A stretch of 5,946 nucleotides of DNA from assembly GCA_014381165.1 (NCBI GenBank), contig JACMIM010000602.1, positions 1-5,946 on the forward strand. Reading direction: 5' to 3'. The position numbers were made by a program, and so were the translations under genes. The notes below the pieces were generated by a model. The model saw only the letters and a program-made list of their open reading frames with translations. It was not told the DNA's origin and did no database searches. Shown here one piece after another: positions 1-4,968 of this stretch; position 1 is the stretch's first letter, and every line of letters begins with the position of its first letter. The DNA comes from Roseiflexaceae bacterium (GTDB lineage: Bacteria; Chloroflexota; Chloroflexia; Chloroflexales; Roseiflexaceae).

Positions 1-1042
1 CACCGAGCGTGATAATCTTCGCGGGCAGGTCGCCCTGCGGCACCGCAAACAGCTGGCTGTCTGGCGCGCGCGAGTAGACCACCGGCGTGGCCCAGTCGGG
101 CCGCTCCAGGCCAGCCACGCCCATCACGGCACGGCGGCCCTCGGTCACGCACGTATCAATTGGCAGACCCTCGGCCAGTGCGCGGTAGAATTCGCCGGCG
201 AAGGCCGCGCCGCTGTCTGGCGCGCTGAATTGCATGGCGATGACTGTGGGAATTTGGGTTTTCATCAGGGCTGGGGCCAGTGCGCGGAACGGGTCGGTGG
301 CCAGGTGCGTGTCGGCGCTGGCGTCCAGCAGCACCAGCCGCACACCGCTGCTGCCAAGCAGCACGCCAAGCTGGGCCGCGCTCACCGCGCGGTTATCGTG
401 GAACAGCAGCCCGCCCGCCCTACCCTGGCCGACGAAATGCCAGATCTGGTAGCCTTCGCGCAGCCTGCGCTGGAAGATCGGCATACTCAGCTGTGGCTCG
501 ACCGTAATCTGGGCGTGCGGCCCGAGCGATTGTAGCCCGGCCTGCGCCTCGGCCAGCGCGGCGCTGCCATCGCGCCCGCCGCTGGCGGCCGCTGTCAGCA
601 GCACCTTGAGTGGCAGCGTGGTCGCCACCGTTGGCACACGAGCTGAAACCGGCAGGTAGCGCACAAGCGGCGTATTGGTCAGCACCAATGGCCCGCCGTC
701 GGGGTCGTCGAGCAGCTCCCAGGGCAGCGCGGCAAGCTTGCCCTCTTCGGCGGCAATGCTGAGCTTGAGGCGCAGTTGCTGGCCTTCGGCGCAGAGGCCT
801 TGGGTGCGCGCCAGCACATCGCGCGCGGGGCCGTGGAACAGCGCCGCGAACAGCCGCCGCCCGATCGCTTGCAGCATGGCTTCGTCGGCCTCAAGCCTGG
901 CCAGGCGGGCAAGCAGCTGTTGGAATGCTTCGTCTTCGGGAAACACAAACACGCCGCGTGCGTCGCCGCCACGGGCCTGGATCGTGAATGGGTAGCCCTC
1001 GCCGCTGCGTGGCTGGATGGTGATGTCGAGATCGAGATACAC
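1..1042 (-). CDS. CHAT-domain (caspase-like fold) protein, C-terminus beyond window, probably catalytically degenerate
   Basis: This frame stays open for 347 codons from a GTG at 1042 to the left edge, so the protein is partial at its C-terminus. The start is supported by a GGAG Shine-Dalgarno (complement of 1048-1051) five bases upstream and by the family-typical opening VYLDLDI. Residues 1-100 form the N-terminal region, followed by LPWELL (about 106-111), a hallmark of bacterial CHAT proteins. The caspase-like core follows, with WHFVGQG (201-207), LVLLDAS (236-242), DPFRALAPAL (250-259), IPTVIAMQF (264-272) and a closing ATPVVYSRAP stretch. Active relatives usually have GHG and NAC at the two catalytic positions. 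Here they read GQG (Gln206) and DAS (Ser242), so proteolysis is doubtful. CHAT proteins act in defence, signalling or regulated proteolysis; the partner domain is outside the window. The frame is also open upstream to beyond 1200, with alternative GTG 1135. Family assignment is strong; function is unknown. Confidence 0.85.
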   Translation of the reverse strand, partial: MYLDLDITIQPRSGEGYPFTIQARGGDARGVFVFPEDEAFQQLLARLARLEADEAMLQAIGRRLFAALFHGPARDVLARTQGLCAEGQQLRLKLSIAAEEGKLAALPWELLDDPDGGPLVLTNTPLVRYLPVSARVPTVATTLPLKVLLTAAASGGRDGSAALAEAQAGLQSLGPHAQITVEPQLSMPIFQRRLREGYQIWHFVGQGRAGGLLFHDNRAVSAAQLGVLLGSSGVRLVLLDASADTHLATDPFRALAPALMKTQIPTVIAMQFSAPDSGAAFAGEFYRALAEGLPIDTCVTEGRRAVMGVAGLERPDWATPVVYSRAPDSQLFAVPQGDLPAKIITLG

Positions 1043-1047
1043 CGGTG

Positions 1048-1051
1048 CTCC
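1048..1051 (-). promoter_or_regulatory. Ribosome binding site of the CHAT gene
   Basis: GGAG on the minus strand lies five bases before GTG 1042. It decides between this start and the upstream in-frame GTG at 1135, for which I see no comparable purine tract. Confidence 0.55.
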
Positions 1052-1148
1052 GGGCAGCGCTAGCGGGTTGAACCCACTGCTGGTATGCGAAACACGCTGA
1101 AGCGCGTTGAATGGCGCGAACGTGGAACCCCACACTTGGTGTATCGGG

Positions 1149-1154
1149 TATACT
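1149..1154 (+). promoter_or_regulatory. Candidate -10 box for the FGD-repeat operon
   Basis: TATACT matches the sigma-70 -10 consensus at five of six positions. No good -35 hexamer lies 16-18 bp upstream, so this would be an activator-dependent or weak promoter. Transcription from here would leave a leader of roughly 95 nt before ATG 1257. The call rests on the hexamer alone. Confidence 0.3.
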
Positions 1155-1244
1155 ACACGCAAACTGCTACCCTGGCAACGAGCGCATTCCCATGCAACTT
1201 CTATTAGCCGATGCGCGTCAGACCCGAAAGACCACTACCGCAGC

Positions 1245-1253
1245 GAGGAGGAG
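1245..1253 (+). promoter_or_regulatory. Strong ribosome binding site of the FGD-repeat gene
   Basis: GAGGAGGAG contains a full AGGAGG core (1246-1251) five bases before ATG 1257. It shows that translation starts there and not at the in-frame ATG at 1107, which would add 50 residues of unrelated, non-family sequence. Confidence 0.8.
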
Positions 1254-1256
1254 ACG

Positions 1257-1775
1257 ATGCCCACGTTCAGTATTTTTGGTGATATCAGACGCTTCGCACG
1301 CTCGCGCCGCATGGACGAAGAAAATATCACGGTGATCTTCGGCGATATCAAGCTCGATTTCACCCGCACGACGCTCGACCTGGGCGACCATCACCTGCGA
1401 ATCTTCTCAATTTTTGGTGACACACGGCTGCGCATCCCACATGAGGTCGGCGTCGAGATCGACAGCTTTACGCTGTTTGGCGATGTCGAGGTGGAGGATT
1501 TGCTGACTGGTGAGGAAGAGCAACCCGGCGCGAGCTACATCACCGAGCAGTATGCCACCGCGCCGGTGCGCGCTCGCATCAGCGTCTTCTCGCTGTTCGG
1601 CGATGTCGAGGTGGTGCGTGTTCCAGTCAGCGCCGATGGCAATCGCACGCCTGCCACCGGCGCGACCGCACGGTTGTTGGGTAACAGCGGTGAGCGTACT
1701 CAGCCAGAGCGCTATGATGCCGAGGCGGTGCGACGTGACCGCTCCTCCGATAAGGAATTTCACGATGAGCGATAG
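1257..1775 (+). CDS. Soluble LiaF-like protein with five FGD repeats
   Basis: This 172-residue protein has the motif [I/L]FGD five times, at residues 7-9, 28-30, 53-55, 74-76 and 114-116. Four of the five are followed by alternating hydrophobic and charged residues, as in FGDVEVE, FGDIKLD and FGDTRLRIP. The pattern matches the C-terminal domain of LiaF and the 'cell wall-active antibiotics response' proteins, which build stacked beta-strands and, in Firmicutes, keep the LiaRS envelope-stress system off. I see no signal peptide or membrane segment, unlike full LiaF. The protein is therefore probably cytosolic, or held at the membrane by a partner. The tail from about residue 120 is polar and probably disordered, ending in a charged stretch. 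The start at 1257 is set by the strong ribosome binding site. The gene overlaps the downstream acetyltransferase by 11 nt. No liaRS-like pair is in view, so a stress role is only inferred from the family. Confidence 0.75.
   Translation: MPTFSIFGDIRRFARSRRMDEENITVIFGDIKLDFTRTTLDLGDHHLRIFSIFGDTRLRIPHEVGVEIDSFTLFGDVEVEDLLTGEEEQPGASYITEQYATAPVRARISVFSLFGDVEVVRVPVSADGNRTPATGATARLLGNSGERTQPERYDAEAVRRDRSSDKEFHDER
1471..1614 (+). repeat. Internal near-identical 24-bp direct repeat in the FGD-repeat gene
   Basis: Bases 1471-1494 and 1591-1614 are identical except for one T/C difference, a synonymous change in the Phe codon. They lie exactly 120 bp (40 codons) apart and encode LFGDVEV in both copies. 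This points to a recent internal duplication or gene conversion between repeat units. Confidence 0.8.
1752..1757 (+). promoter_or_regulatory. Ribosome binding site of the acetyltransferase, inside the preceding gene
   Basis: AAGGAA lies seven bases before ATG 1765, within the last codons of the FGD-repeat gene. It supports this start over the next in-frame ATG at 1801, which has no purine-rich tract upstream. Its position suggests translational coupling of the two genes. Confidence 0.6.
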
Positions 1776-2046
1776 CCAAGCTATACATAATAACACCGCG
1801 ATGCACCGCTATGAGGCCCCTGTAGGCGACCAACTGGCGCTGGCCGCTTACACGCGTTCGGGCGACACGATCACGTTTACGCATACCGAGGTGCCGGCAG
1901 AGTTCGAGGGCAAAGGCATTGGCAGTGCGCTGGCCCACTTCGCGCTTTCCGACGCGCGGGCGCAGGGCCTGCGGGTGGTGGCGCATTGCTCGTTCATCGC
2001 CGCGTACATCACGCGCCACCCTGAGTTCCAGGATCTGGCCGCGTGA
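1765..2046 (+). CDS. Small GNAT-family N-acetyltransferase (YjdJ/NATD1 class)
   Basis: The 93-residue product is a minimal GNAT of the COG2388 / Acetyltransf_CG type, and full length for that class. Residues 13-45 give the first strands (HRYEA, LALAAYTRSGDTITFTHTEVP). Residues 48-56, EGKGIGSAL, are the pyrophosphate-binding loop for acetyl-CoA (Q/R-x-x-G-x-G/A type). Residues 70-77 contain the conserved cysteine segment, here VVAHCSF with Cys75. Residues 84-91, RHPEFQDL, are the family's C-terminal signature. Many relatives have Cys-Pro-Phe where this has Cys-Ser-Phe. The substrate is unknown for most of the family. The start overlaps the end of the FGD-repeat gene by 11 nt and has its own AAGGAA site, so the two are very likely co-transcribed. 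There is no signal peptide, so it should be cytosolic. The family call is firm; the role is not known. Confidence 0.85.
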   Translation: MSDSQAIHNNTAMHRYEAPVGDQLALAAYTRSGDTITFTHTEVPAEFEGKGIGSALAHFALSDARAQGLRVVAHCSFIAAYITRHPEFQDLAA

Positions 2047-2104
2047 TGATCCTCAAGCGATCGTCGCCGCGGGCTGGGTCAGGCCGCAGCGCGCTGATTG
2101 CTGA

Positions 2105-2218
2105 TATAGCATCCCTGCCGGAGTCGTAAAAAGGGGAGGTGGTTTTTTCGGGGGCGCAGCCCCCAAACCCCCGCTTTGCGCTCACGCGCATGTTTACAAC
2201 TCAAATAGGGATGCTATA
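2105..2218. mobile_element. MITE-like element with 12-bp perfect terminal inverted repeats
   Basis: TATAGCATCCCT at 2105-2116 is matched by its exact reverse complement at 2207-2218, giving a 114-bp element. Each arm ends in TA, as expected if a Tc1/mariner (IS630-like) transposase inserted it at a TA dinucleotide and duplicated it. The interior is non-coding and markedly G/C-skewed in blocks, with a GGGGGC/GCCCCC hairpin at 2150-2164. It occupies most of the convergent gap between the acetyltransferase and the kinase gene. No transposase is present. It could also be a plain structured repeat with no mobility; copies elsewhere in the genome would decide. Confidence 0.5.
2150..2164. repeat. 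GC hairpin inside the MITE-like element
   Basis: GGGGGC, loop GCA, then GCCCCC form a perfect 6-bp stem. A T-run (2143-2148) lies 5' of it on the plus strand, and no T-run follows the stem on either strand. It therefore does not look like a standard intrinsic terminator, although it lies between two convergent genes. Confidence 0.6.
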
Positions 2219-2234
2219 GTCGGTATATGCGAAA

Positions 2235-3347
2235 TTATTTGGTCAGGGGTGCGGCGCTGTGCAGTGGAAACAGAATCTCGAAGCGCGTGCCGTTGCCGCG
2301 TGCGCTCGCGATCTGCATACTTCCCTGATGGCGTGCGACAATCTGCGCCACGCTCGCCAGCCCAAGGCCGCGACCATGCGGCTTGGTCGTGAAGAATGGC
2401 CGCAGAATGTTCTCGCGCACTTCGTCCGACATGCCCATGCCATTGTCAATCACGGCTAGCAGCGCATATGCCGGATCACAGAGCGGAAGCTGAAACTGTT
2501 CTCGCAGAGCGCGGTTCGCCACAACCCGCCGCGTTTCGACGATGATCCGCCCATCATGTTCGCCGATGGCATCGGCTGCATTGATGACCAGGTTCATTAG
2601 CACCTGCTGAATCTGGGTCGGGTCGGCTAGAATTGGCAACGCGCCGTGGCTGCGCACATCGAGCGTCGTCAGCGCACGCACCGCAGTGTTGAGCAGCCCG
2701 ACCGTCTCCTGAACCGTTGCGCTCAAGTCGATGCTATTCATCGTGATGGGTGTACTCTTCGCATAGTCGAGCAGCTGACGCACCATGTGTGTTCCAGAAC
2801 GCGCGATCTGCTCGATCGTGTGTGCGGTGTGTTGTGCGCTGGTATTCCCGCCGACTTCCATTTCGAGTAACTCGGCGTTGCCGATCAGTCCGGTCAGTAG
2901 GTTGTTGAAATCGTGGGCGATGCCGCTGACTATCACGCCCAGGGTGTCTAGCTTTTGGGCCTCCAATAGCCTGCGCTCCATTATCTCGTAGGATTCGGCC
3001 GTGCGCTGTGCATCACTGATGTCGAAACACGAGCCGATGTAGCCCTCAAAGTGTGAGGGCGATCCGTATGTGAAGCGCGGCACGCAGGTGTCACGCACCA
3101 GGCGATACGCACCATCATACCGCCGCAGGCGGTAGTCCCGCTCGAACGGTGCGCGTTTGCCGAACAGCGCCCCAGTGATCCCGATGCAGCGCTCGTAATC
3201 ATCCGGGTGAACACCCGCAGCCCAACCGAAGCCGATTTCCTGTTCCATGGTTCGGCCTGTGAACGCCAGCCAGGGCGCGTTGAAAAAGACACAGTTGTTG
3301 TTGGCGTCTGAGATCCACAGAAGAACAGGCGCACAATGTACCATCAT
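2235..3347 (-). CDS. Cytosolic PAS-domain sensor histidine kinase without receiver domain
   Basis: This 370-residue protein has one PAS domain (about 1-112: VLLWISDANNNCVFFN, GVHPDDYERC, and the PAC-like YRLVRDTCVPRF...GYIGSCFDISD). A coiled linker and the dimerisation/phosphoacceptor helix follow, with His145 in IAHDFNNLL. The ATPase domain has the N box (QQVLMNLVINAADA, 248-260), G1 box DNGMGM (301-306), F box PFFTTK (317-322), G2 box GRGLGLAS (325-332) and G3 box GNGTRF (351-356). All key residues are present, so it should be active. The HDFNNLL sequence is typical of kinases of the hybrid and soluble PAS class. There are no membrane segments, so the signal is probably intracellular (ligand, redox or a protein partner). 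GAGG five bases before ATG 3347 supports that start; ATG 3344 is an alternative. No response regulator is adjacent. It lies downstream of phnM in the same direction but behind a 309-bp gap, so a role in phosphonate control is possible but unproven. Confidence 0.9.
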   Translation of the reverse strand: MMVHCAPVLLWISDANNNCVFFNAPWLAFTGRTMEQEIGFGWAAGVHPDDYERCIGITGALFGKRAPFERDYRLRRYDGAYRLVRDTCVPRFTYGSPSHFEGYIGSCFDISDAQRTAESYEIMERRLLEAQKLDTLGVIVSGIAHDFNNLLTGLIGNAELLEMEVGGNTSAQHTAHTIEQIARSGTHMVRQLLDYAKSTPITMNSIDLSATVQETVGLLNTAVRALTTLDVRSHGALPILADPTQIQQVLMNLVINAADAIGEHDGRIIVETRRVVANRALREQFQLPLCDPAYALLAVIDNGMGMSDEVRENILRPFFTTKPHGRGLGLASVAQIVARHQGSMQIASARGNGTRFEILFPLHSAAPLTK

Positions 3348-3352
3348 GGGAA

Positions 3353-3356
3353 CCTC
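3353..3356 (-). promoter_or_regulatory. Ribosome binding site of the histidine kinase gene
   Basis: GAGG on the minus strand lies five bases from ATG 3347 and eight from ATG 3344. Both tandem starts are usable, and the protein differs by one methionine. Confidence 0.5.
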
Positions 3357-3491
3357 GCTTCTTGCGCGCTCGTTGCACCTTCTGCTACTCGCGCGGTGTG
3401 AGTGCGGGACGAAGGTGGAGCCGTTCCAACACGCCCATAGTGTCGCTACCAGCGATCGTGTTTAAGTTTACCAGGCCCGCAGCAGCTTGGT

Positions 3492-3506
3492 ATGAAGATT
3501 CTTCAT
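3492..3506. promoter_or_regulatory. 15-bp perfect palindrome, possible operator in the kinase leader
   Basis: ATGAAGA, a central T, then TCTTCAT form seven-base perfect arms. It lies about 145 bp before the kinase start, in an AT-richer patch than its surroundings. Size and symmetry suit a dimeric repressor or activator site, but no regulator can be named. Confidence 0.3.
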
Positions 3507-3526
3507 CGCGTGTAGGTAGCCGCGAG

Positions 3527-3625
3527 GCTGAAGCCGCTGGCGGGGTGTACGAAGCCCGCCTACGTGGGCTGAACATCGTTCAACCCACGTAGGCGGGCTT
3601 GGTCATGCGAGCCTGCGGCTTCAGC
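3527..3625. repeat. Compound palindrome (nested inverted repeats), REP-like
   Basis: The core has 23-base arms (3552-3574 and 3578-3600) around a 3-base loop, ATC, with a single mismatch. In the minus-strand transcript that mismatch becomes a G-U pair, so the RNA folds fully in the direction of phnM and kinase transcription. The arms contain AAGCCCGCC and GGCGGGCTT. An outer pair, GCTGAAGCCGC (3527-3537) and GCGGCTTCAGC (3615-3625), is perfect over 11 bp and encloses the core with asymmetric spacers of 14 bases each. No U-tract follows, so it is not a standard terminator. It probably belongs to a dispersed intergenic repeat family. Confidence 0.8.
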
Positions 3626-3656
3626 TGCCAGGCGGGCGGGTGCCTTGATCACGGCC

Positions 3657-4844
3657 TCACGCAGAGGCGATCGCACTGCGCTGGGCCATAACGCTGTCCC
3701 AATATATCGGCAGGCCGCGCCGGATAGTGCCGCGCACACGCGCACACGCGCCTGGTTCAACCAGCGTGATGTCGGCCAGTTTGTCTACGGCAATGCAGCC
3801 ACGGTCGTGCAGGTTGAGCGCAGTGGCGGGGTTCTGGCCGATCAGTTTCATCGCATCGTGAAGCGGCAGCAGCCCTGCACGAACGATTGCAAACGCCGCC
3901 TGCACCAGCGCTGCCGGCGAATAATCCGAGGCCAGGGCGTCGACTGCGCCTGCCGCAATGGCTTCCAGCGCGCTGAGGTTGCCAGAATGCGAAATCCCGC
4001 GTAGCACATTTGGCGCGCCCATGACCACATGCATGCCGCGCTGCCGCGCTTCGAGTGCGGCTTCCAACGTCACCGGGAACTCGCTGATCGTGACGCGGAA
4101 ATCGGCCATGAGATCGATCTTCGCCGGGGTGTCGTCGTCGTGGGAGGCGATCAGCACGCCTTGCTCGAGCGCAGCAGAAACCAGTTCATTGGCAGTCGCC
4201 CAAATACTAGGCTGATTCTGTACCCGCAGCATGCGCTCGCGGGTTTCGACCGCAATTTGGTCGGGGTCGGCATTGCGCCACTTGGCGATATAGGCGACAA
4301 AACGCTCAAGATCGCGGTACTGGCCTTGGCCGGGCGTGTGATCCATGAGCGAGAGCAGCTGAATCTGGCGCGCTTCCAGCAGTGCGAATAGCGCGGGTGC
4401 AACTGACGGCGTCGGCACCTCGTAGCGCGCATGCACAAACAGGTCGACCAGCAACGAACCGCGCAGGCTGTTGATTGCGGTGACAAGCGCGTGGGCGTGC
4501 GCCCCGGAGCTCAATGCTTCGTCGGCTTCCTCGCCCCAGAATGAAATCGCGGCATAGGCTGTCGTTACGCCACAGGCCGCCATGCGCTTGTCGAGTTCAT
4601 GAATCGCCATGTCGAGCGGAAAACGCGCGCCGGGGCGTGGCTCGATCTCATGTTCGATCATGTCGCCATGCAGATCGACGATTCCAGGTATCACGATCAG
4701 CCCGCGAGCATCGACGGCCATTTCGCGGGCGGCGGGCTGGGGCACATCCTCGACGACCGCCGTGATCTGTTGACCCTCGATTCGCAGCGAGGCGCGTTCG
4801 AGCACGCGATCGGGCAGCACAATCTGCGCATCACGCAGCCACAT
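3657..4844 (-). CDS. phnM: Alpha-D-ribose 1-methylphosphonate 5-triphosphate diphosphatase PhnM
   Basis: The 395-residue product belongs to the amidohydrolase superfamily and has the usual PhnM length. PhnM removes pyrophosphate from ribose 1-methylphosphonate 5-triphosphate, giving the substrate for the C-P lyase PhnJ. Motifs in order are IPGIVDLHGD (52-61, metal-binding His59), the PhnM-typical MIEHEIEPRPGARFPLDMA (62-80), LMDHTPGQGQY (166-176), IASHDDDT (232-239), EFPVTLEAA (255-263), GAPNVLRG (276-283), SGNLSA (287-292), ASDYSP (305-310, with the catalytic Asp307) and GQNPATALNL (336-345). All expected signature residues are present. ATG 4844 is supported by AAGGA (complement of 4853-4857) eight bases upstream. 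The gene follows phnD after 124 bp occupied by a strong hairpin. phnG-L are not beside it in this window, which is unusual for a C-P lyase gene but fits a phosphonate-use locus continuing to the right. Confidence 0.95.
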   Translation of the reverse strand: MWLRDAQIVLPDRVLERASLRIEGQQITAVVEDVPQPAAREMAVDARGLIVIPGIVDLHGDMIEHEIEPRPGARFPLDMAIHELDKRMAACGVTTAYAAISFWGEEADEALSSGAHAHALVTAINSLRGSLLVDLFVHARYEVPTPSVAPALFALLEARQIQLLSLMDHTPGQGQYRDLERFVAYIAKWRNADPDQIAVETRERMLRVQNQPSIWATANELVSAALEQGVLIASHDDDTPAKIDLMADFRVTISEFPVTLEAALEARQRGMHVVMGAPNVLRGISHSGNLSALEAIAAGAVDALASDYSPAALVQAAFAIVRAGLLPLHDAMKLIGQNPATALNLHDRGCIAVDKLADITLVEPGACARVRGTIRRGLPIYWDSVMAQRSAIASA

Positions 4845-4852
4845 AGCTTGAT

Positions 4853-4857
4853 TCCTT
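4853..4857 (-). promoter_or_regulatory. Ribosome binding site of phnM
   Basis: AAGGA on the minus strand lies eight bases before ATG 4844. The site is immediately after the base of the large stem-loop, leaving about ten bases between them. Confidence 0.6.
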
Positions 4858-4867
4858 CACAACATAG

Positions 4868-4917
4868 ACCCTCACCCTAGCCCGCTCCCGCGCACGGGAG
4901 CGGGCTAGGGTGAGGGT
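4868..4917. repeat. Perfect 23-bp stem-loop between phnD and phnM
   Basis: Arms 4868-4890 and 4895-4917 are exact reverse complements over 23 bp, with a 4-base loop, CGCA. The arms contain CCCTCACCC / GGGTGAGGG and CCCGCTCCCG. There is no U-tract on either side, so it is not a classic intrinsic terminator. It could still slow polymerase, protect the phnD 3' end from exonucleases, or simply be a dispersed repeat. Its base is 23 nt from the phnM start codon. Confidence 0.85.
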
Positions 4918-4968
4918 GCAAGAGCGGCTCAATAGTTCTGCTCTTTGCTCTCGTTACGTTAGCAGATA

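Larger units (their letters stand above)
1043..1256. other. Divergent intergenic region between the CHAT gene and the FGD-repeat operon
   Basis: This 214-bp spacer separates the CHAT gene (leftward) from the FGD-repeat gene (rightward), so it should hold promoters for both. It contains the hexamer GTATAC at 1148-1153 and a GTGTA/TACAC inverted pair around it (about 1139-1158). The 11-bp near-palindrome GGGTTGAACCC lies at 1065-1075. No tRNA or other structured RNA was recognised. A start further upstream for the CHAT gene would shorten the spacer. Confidence 0.5.
3348..3656. other. 309-bp intergenic region between phnM and the kinase gene
   Basis: No gene is supported here; short open frames on both strands are by-products of the palindrome. 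The phnM-proximal two-thirds hold the compound palindrome at 3527-3625. The kinase-proximal part holds a 15-bp palindrome (3492-3506) and should contain the kinase promoter. I could not identify convincing -10 and -35 boxes. Confidence 0.6.

Noticed and set aside
679..1133. Open frames on the minus strand (679-972 and 891-1133) overlapping the CHAT gene
   Set aside because: They are shadow frames. The third minus-strand frame encodes the recognisable CHAT protein through the whole stretch, while these translate to low-complexity Arg/Ser/Pro/Cys-rich sequence.
1107..1256. N-terminal extension of the FGD-repeat protein from ATG 1107
   Set aside because: The extra 50 residues have no family resemblance, and a very strong ribosome site lies just before ATG 1257.
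2141..2170. Intrinsic terminator between the convergent genes
   Set aside because: The GGGGGC/GCCCCC hairpin has no T-run following it on either strand; the T-run lies on the wrong side for the plus strand and reads as an A-run on the minus strand.
3527..3625. CRISPR array or tRNA-like structure
   Set aside because: There is no regular direct-repeat/spacer spacing and no cloverleaf; the symmetry is purely inverted.
3733..3750. Tandem CGCACACG 8-bp repeat as a possible phase-variation tract
   Set aside because: There are only two copies, inside the conserved C-terminus of phnM, where they encode ordinary family sequence.
3362..3760. Small open frames on both strands ending in the similar sequences ARLRGLNIVQPT and ARLRGLNDVQPT
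   Set aside because: Both are produced by the two arms of the 3552-3600 palindrome read on opposite strands. They have no ribosome sites or family resemblance.
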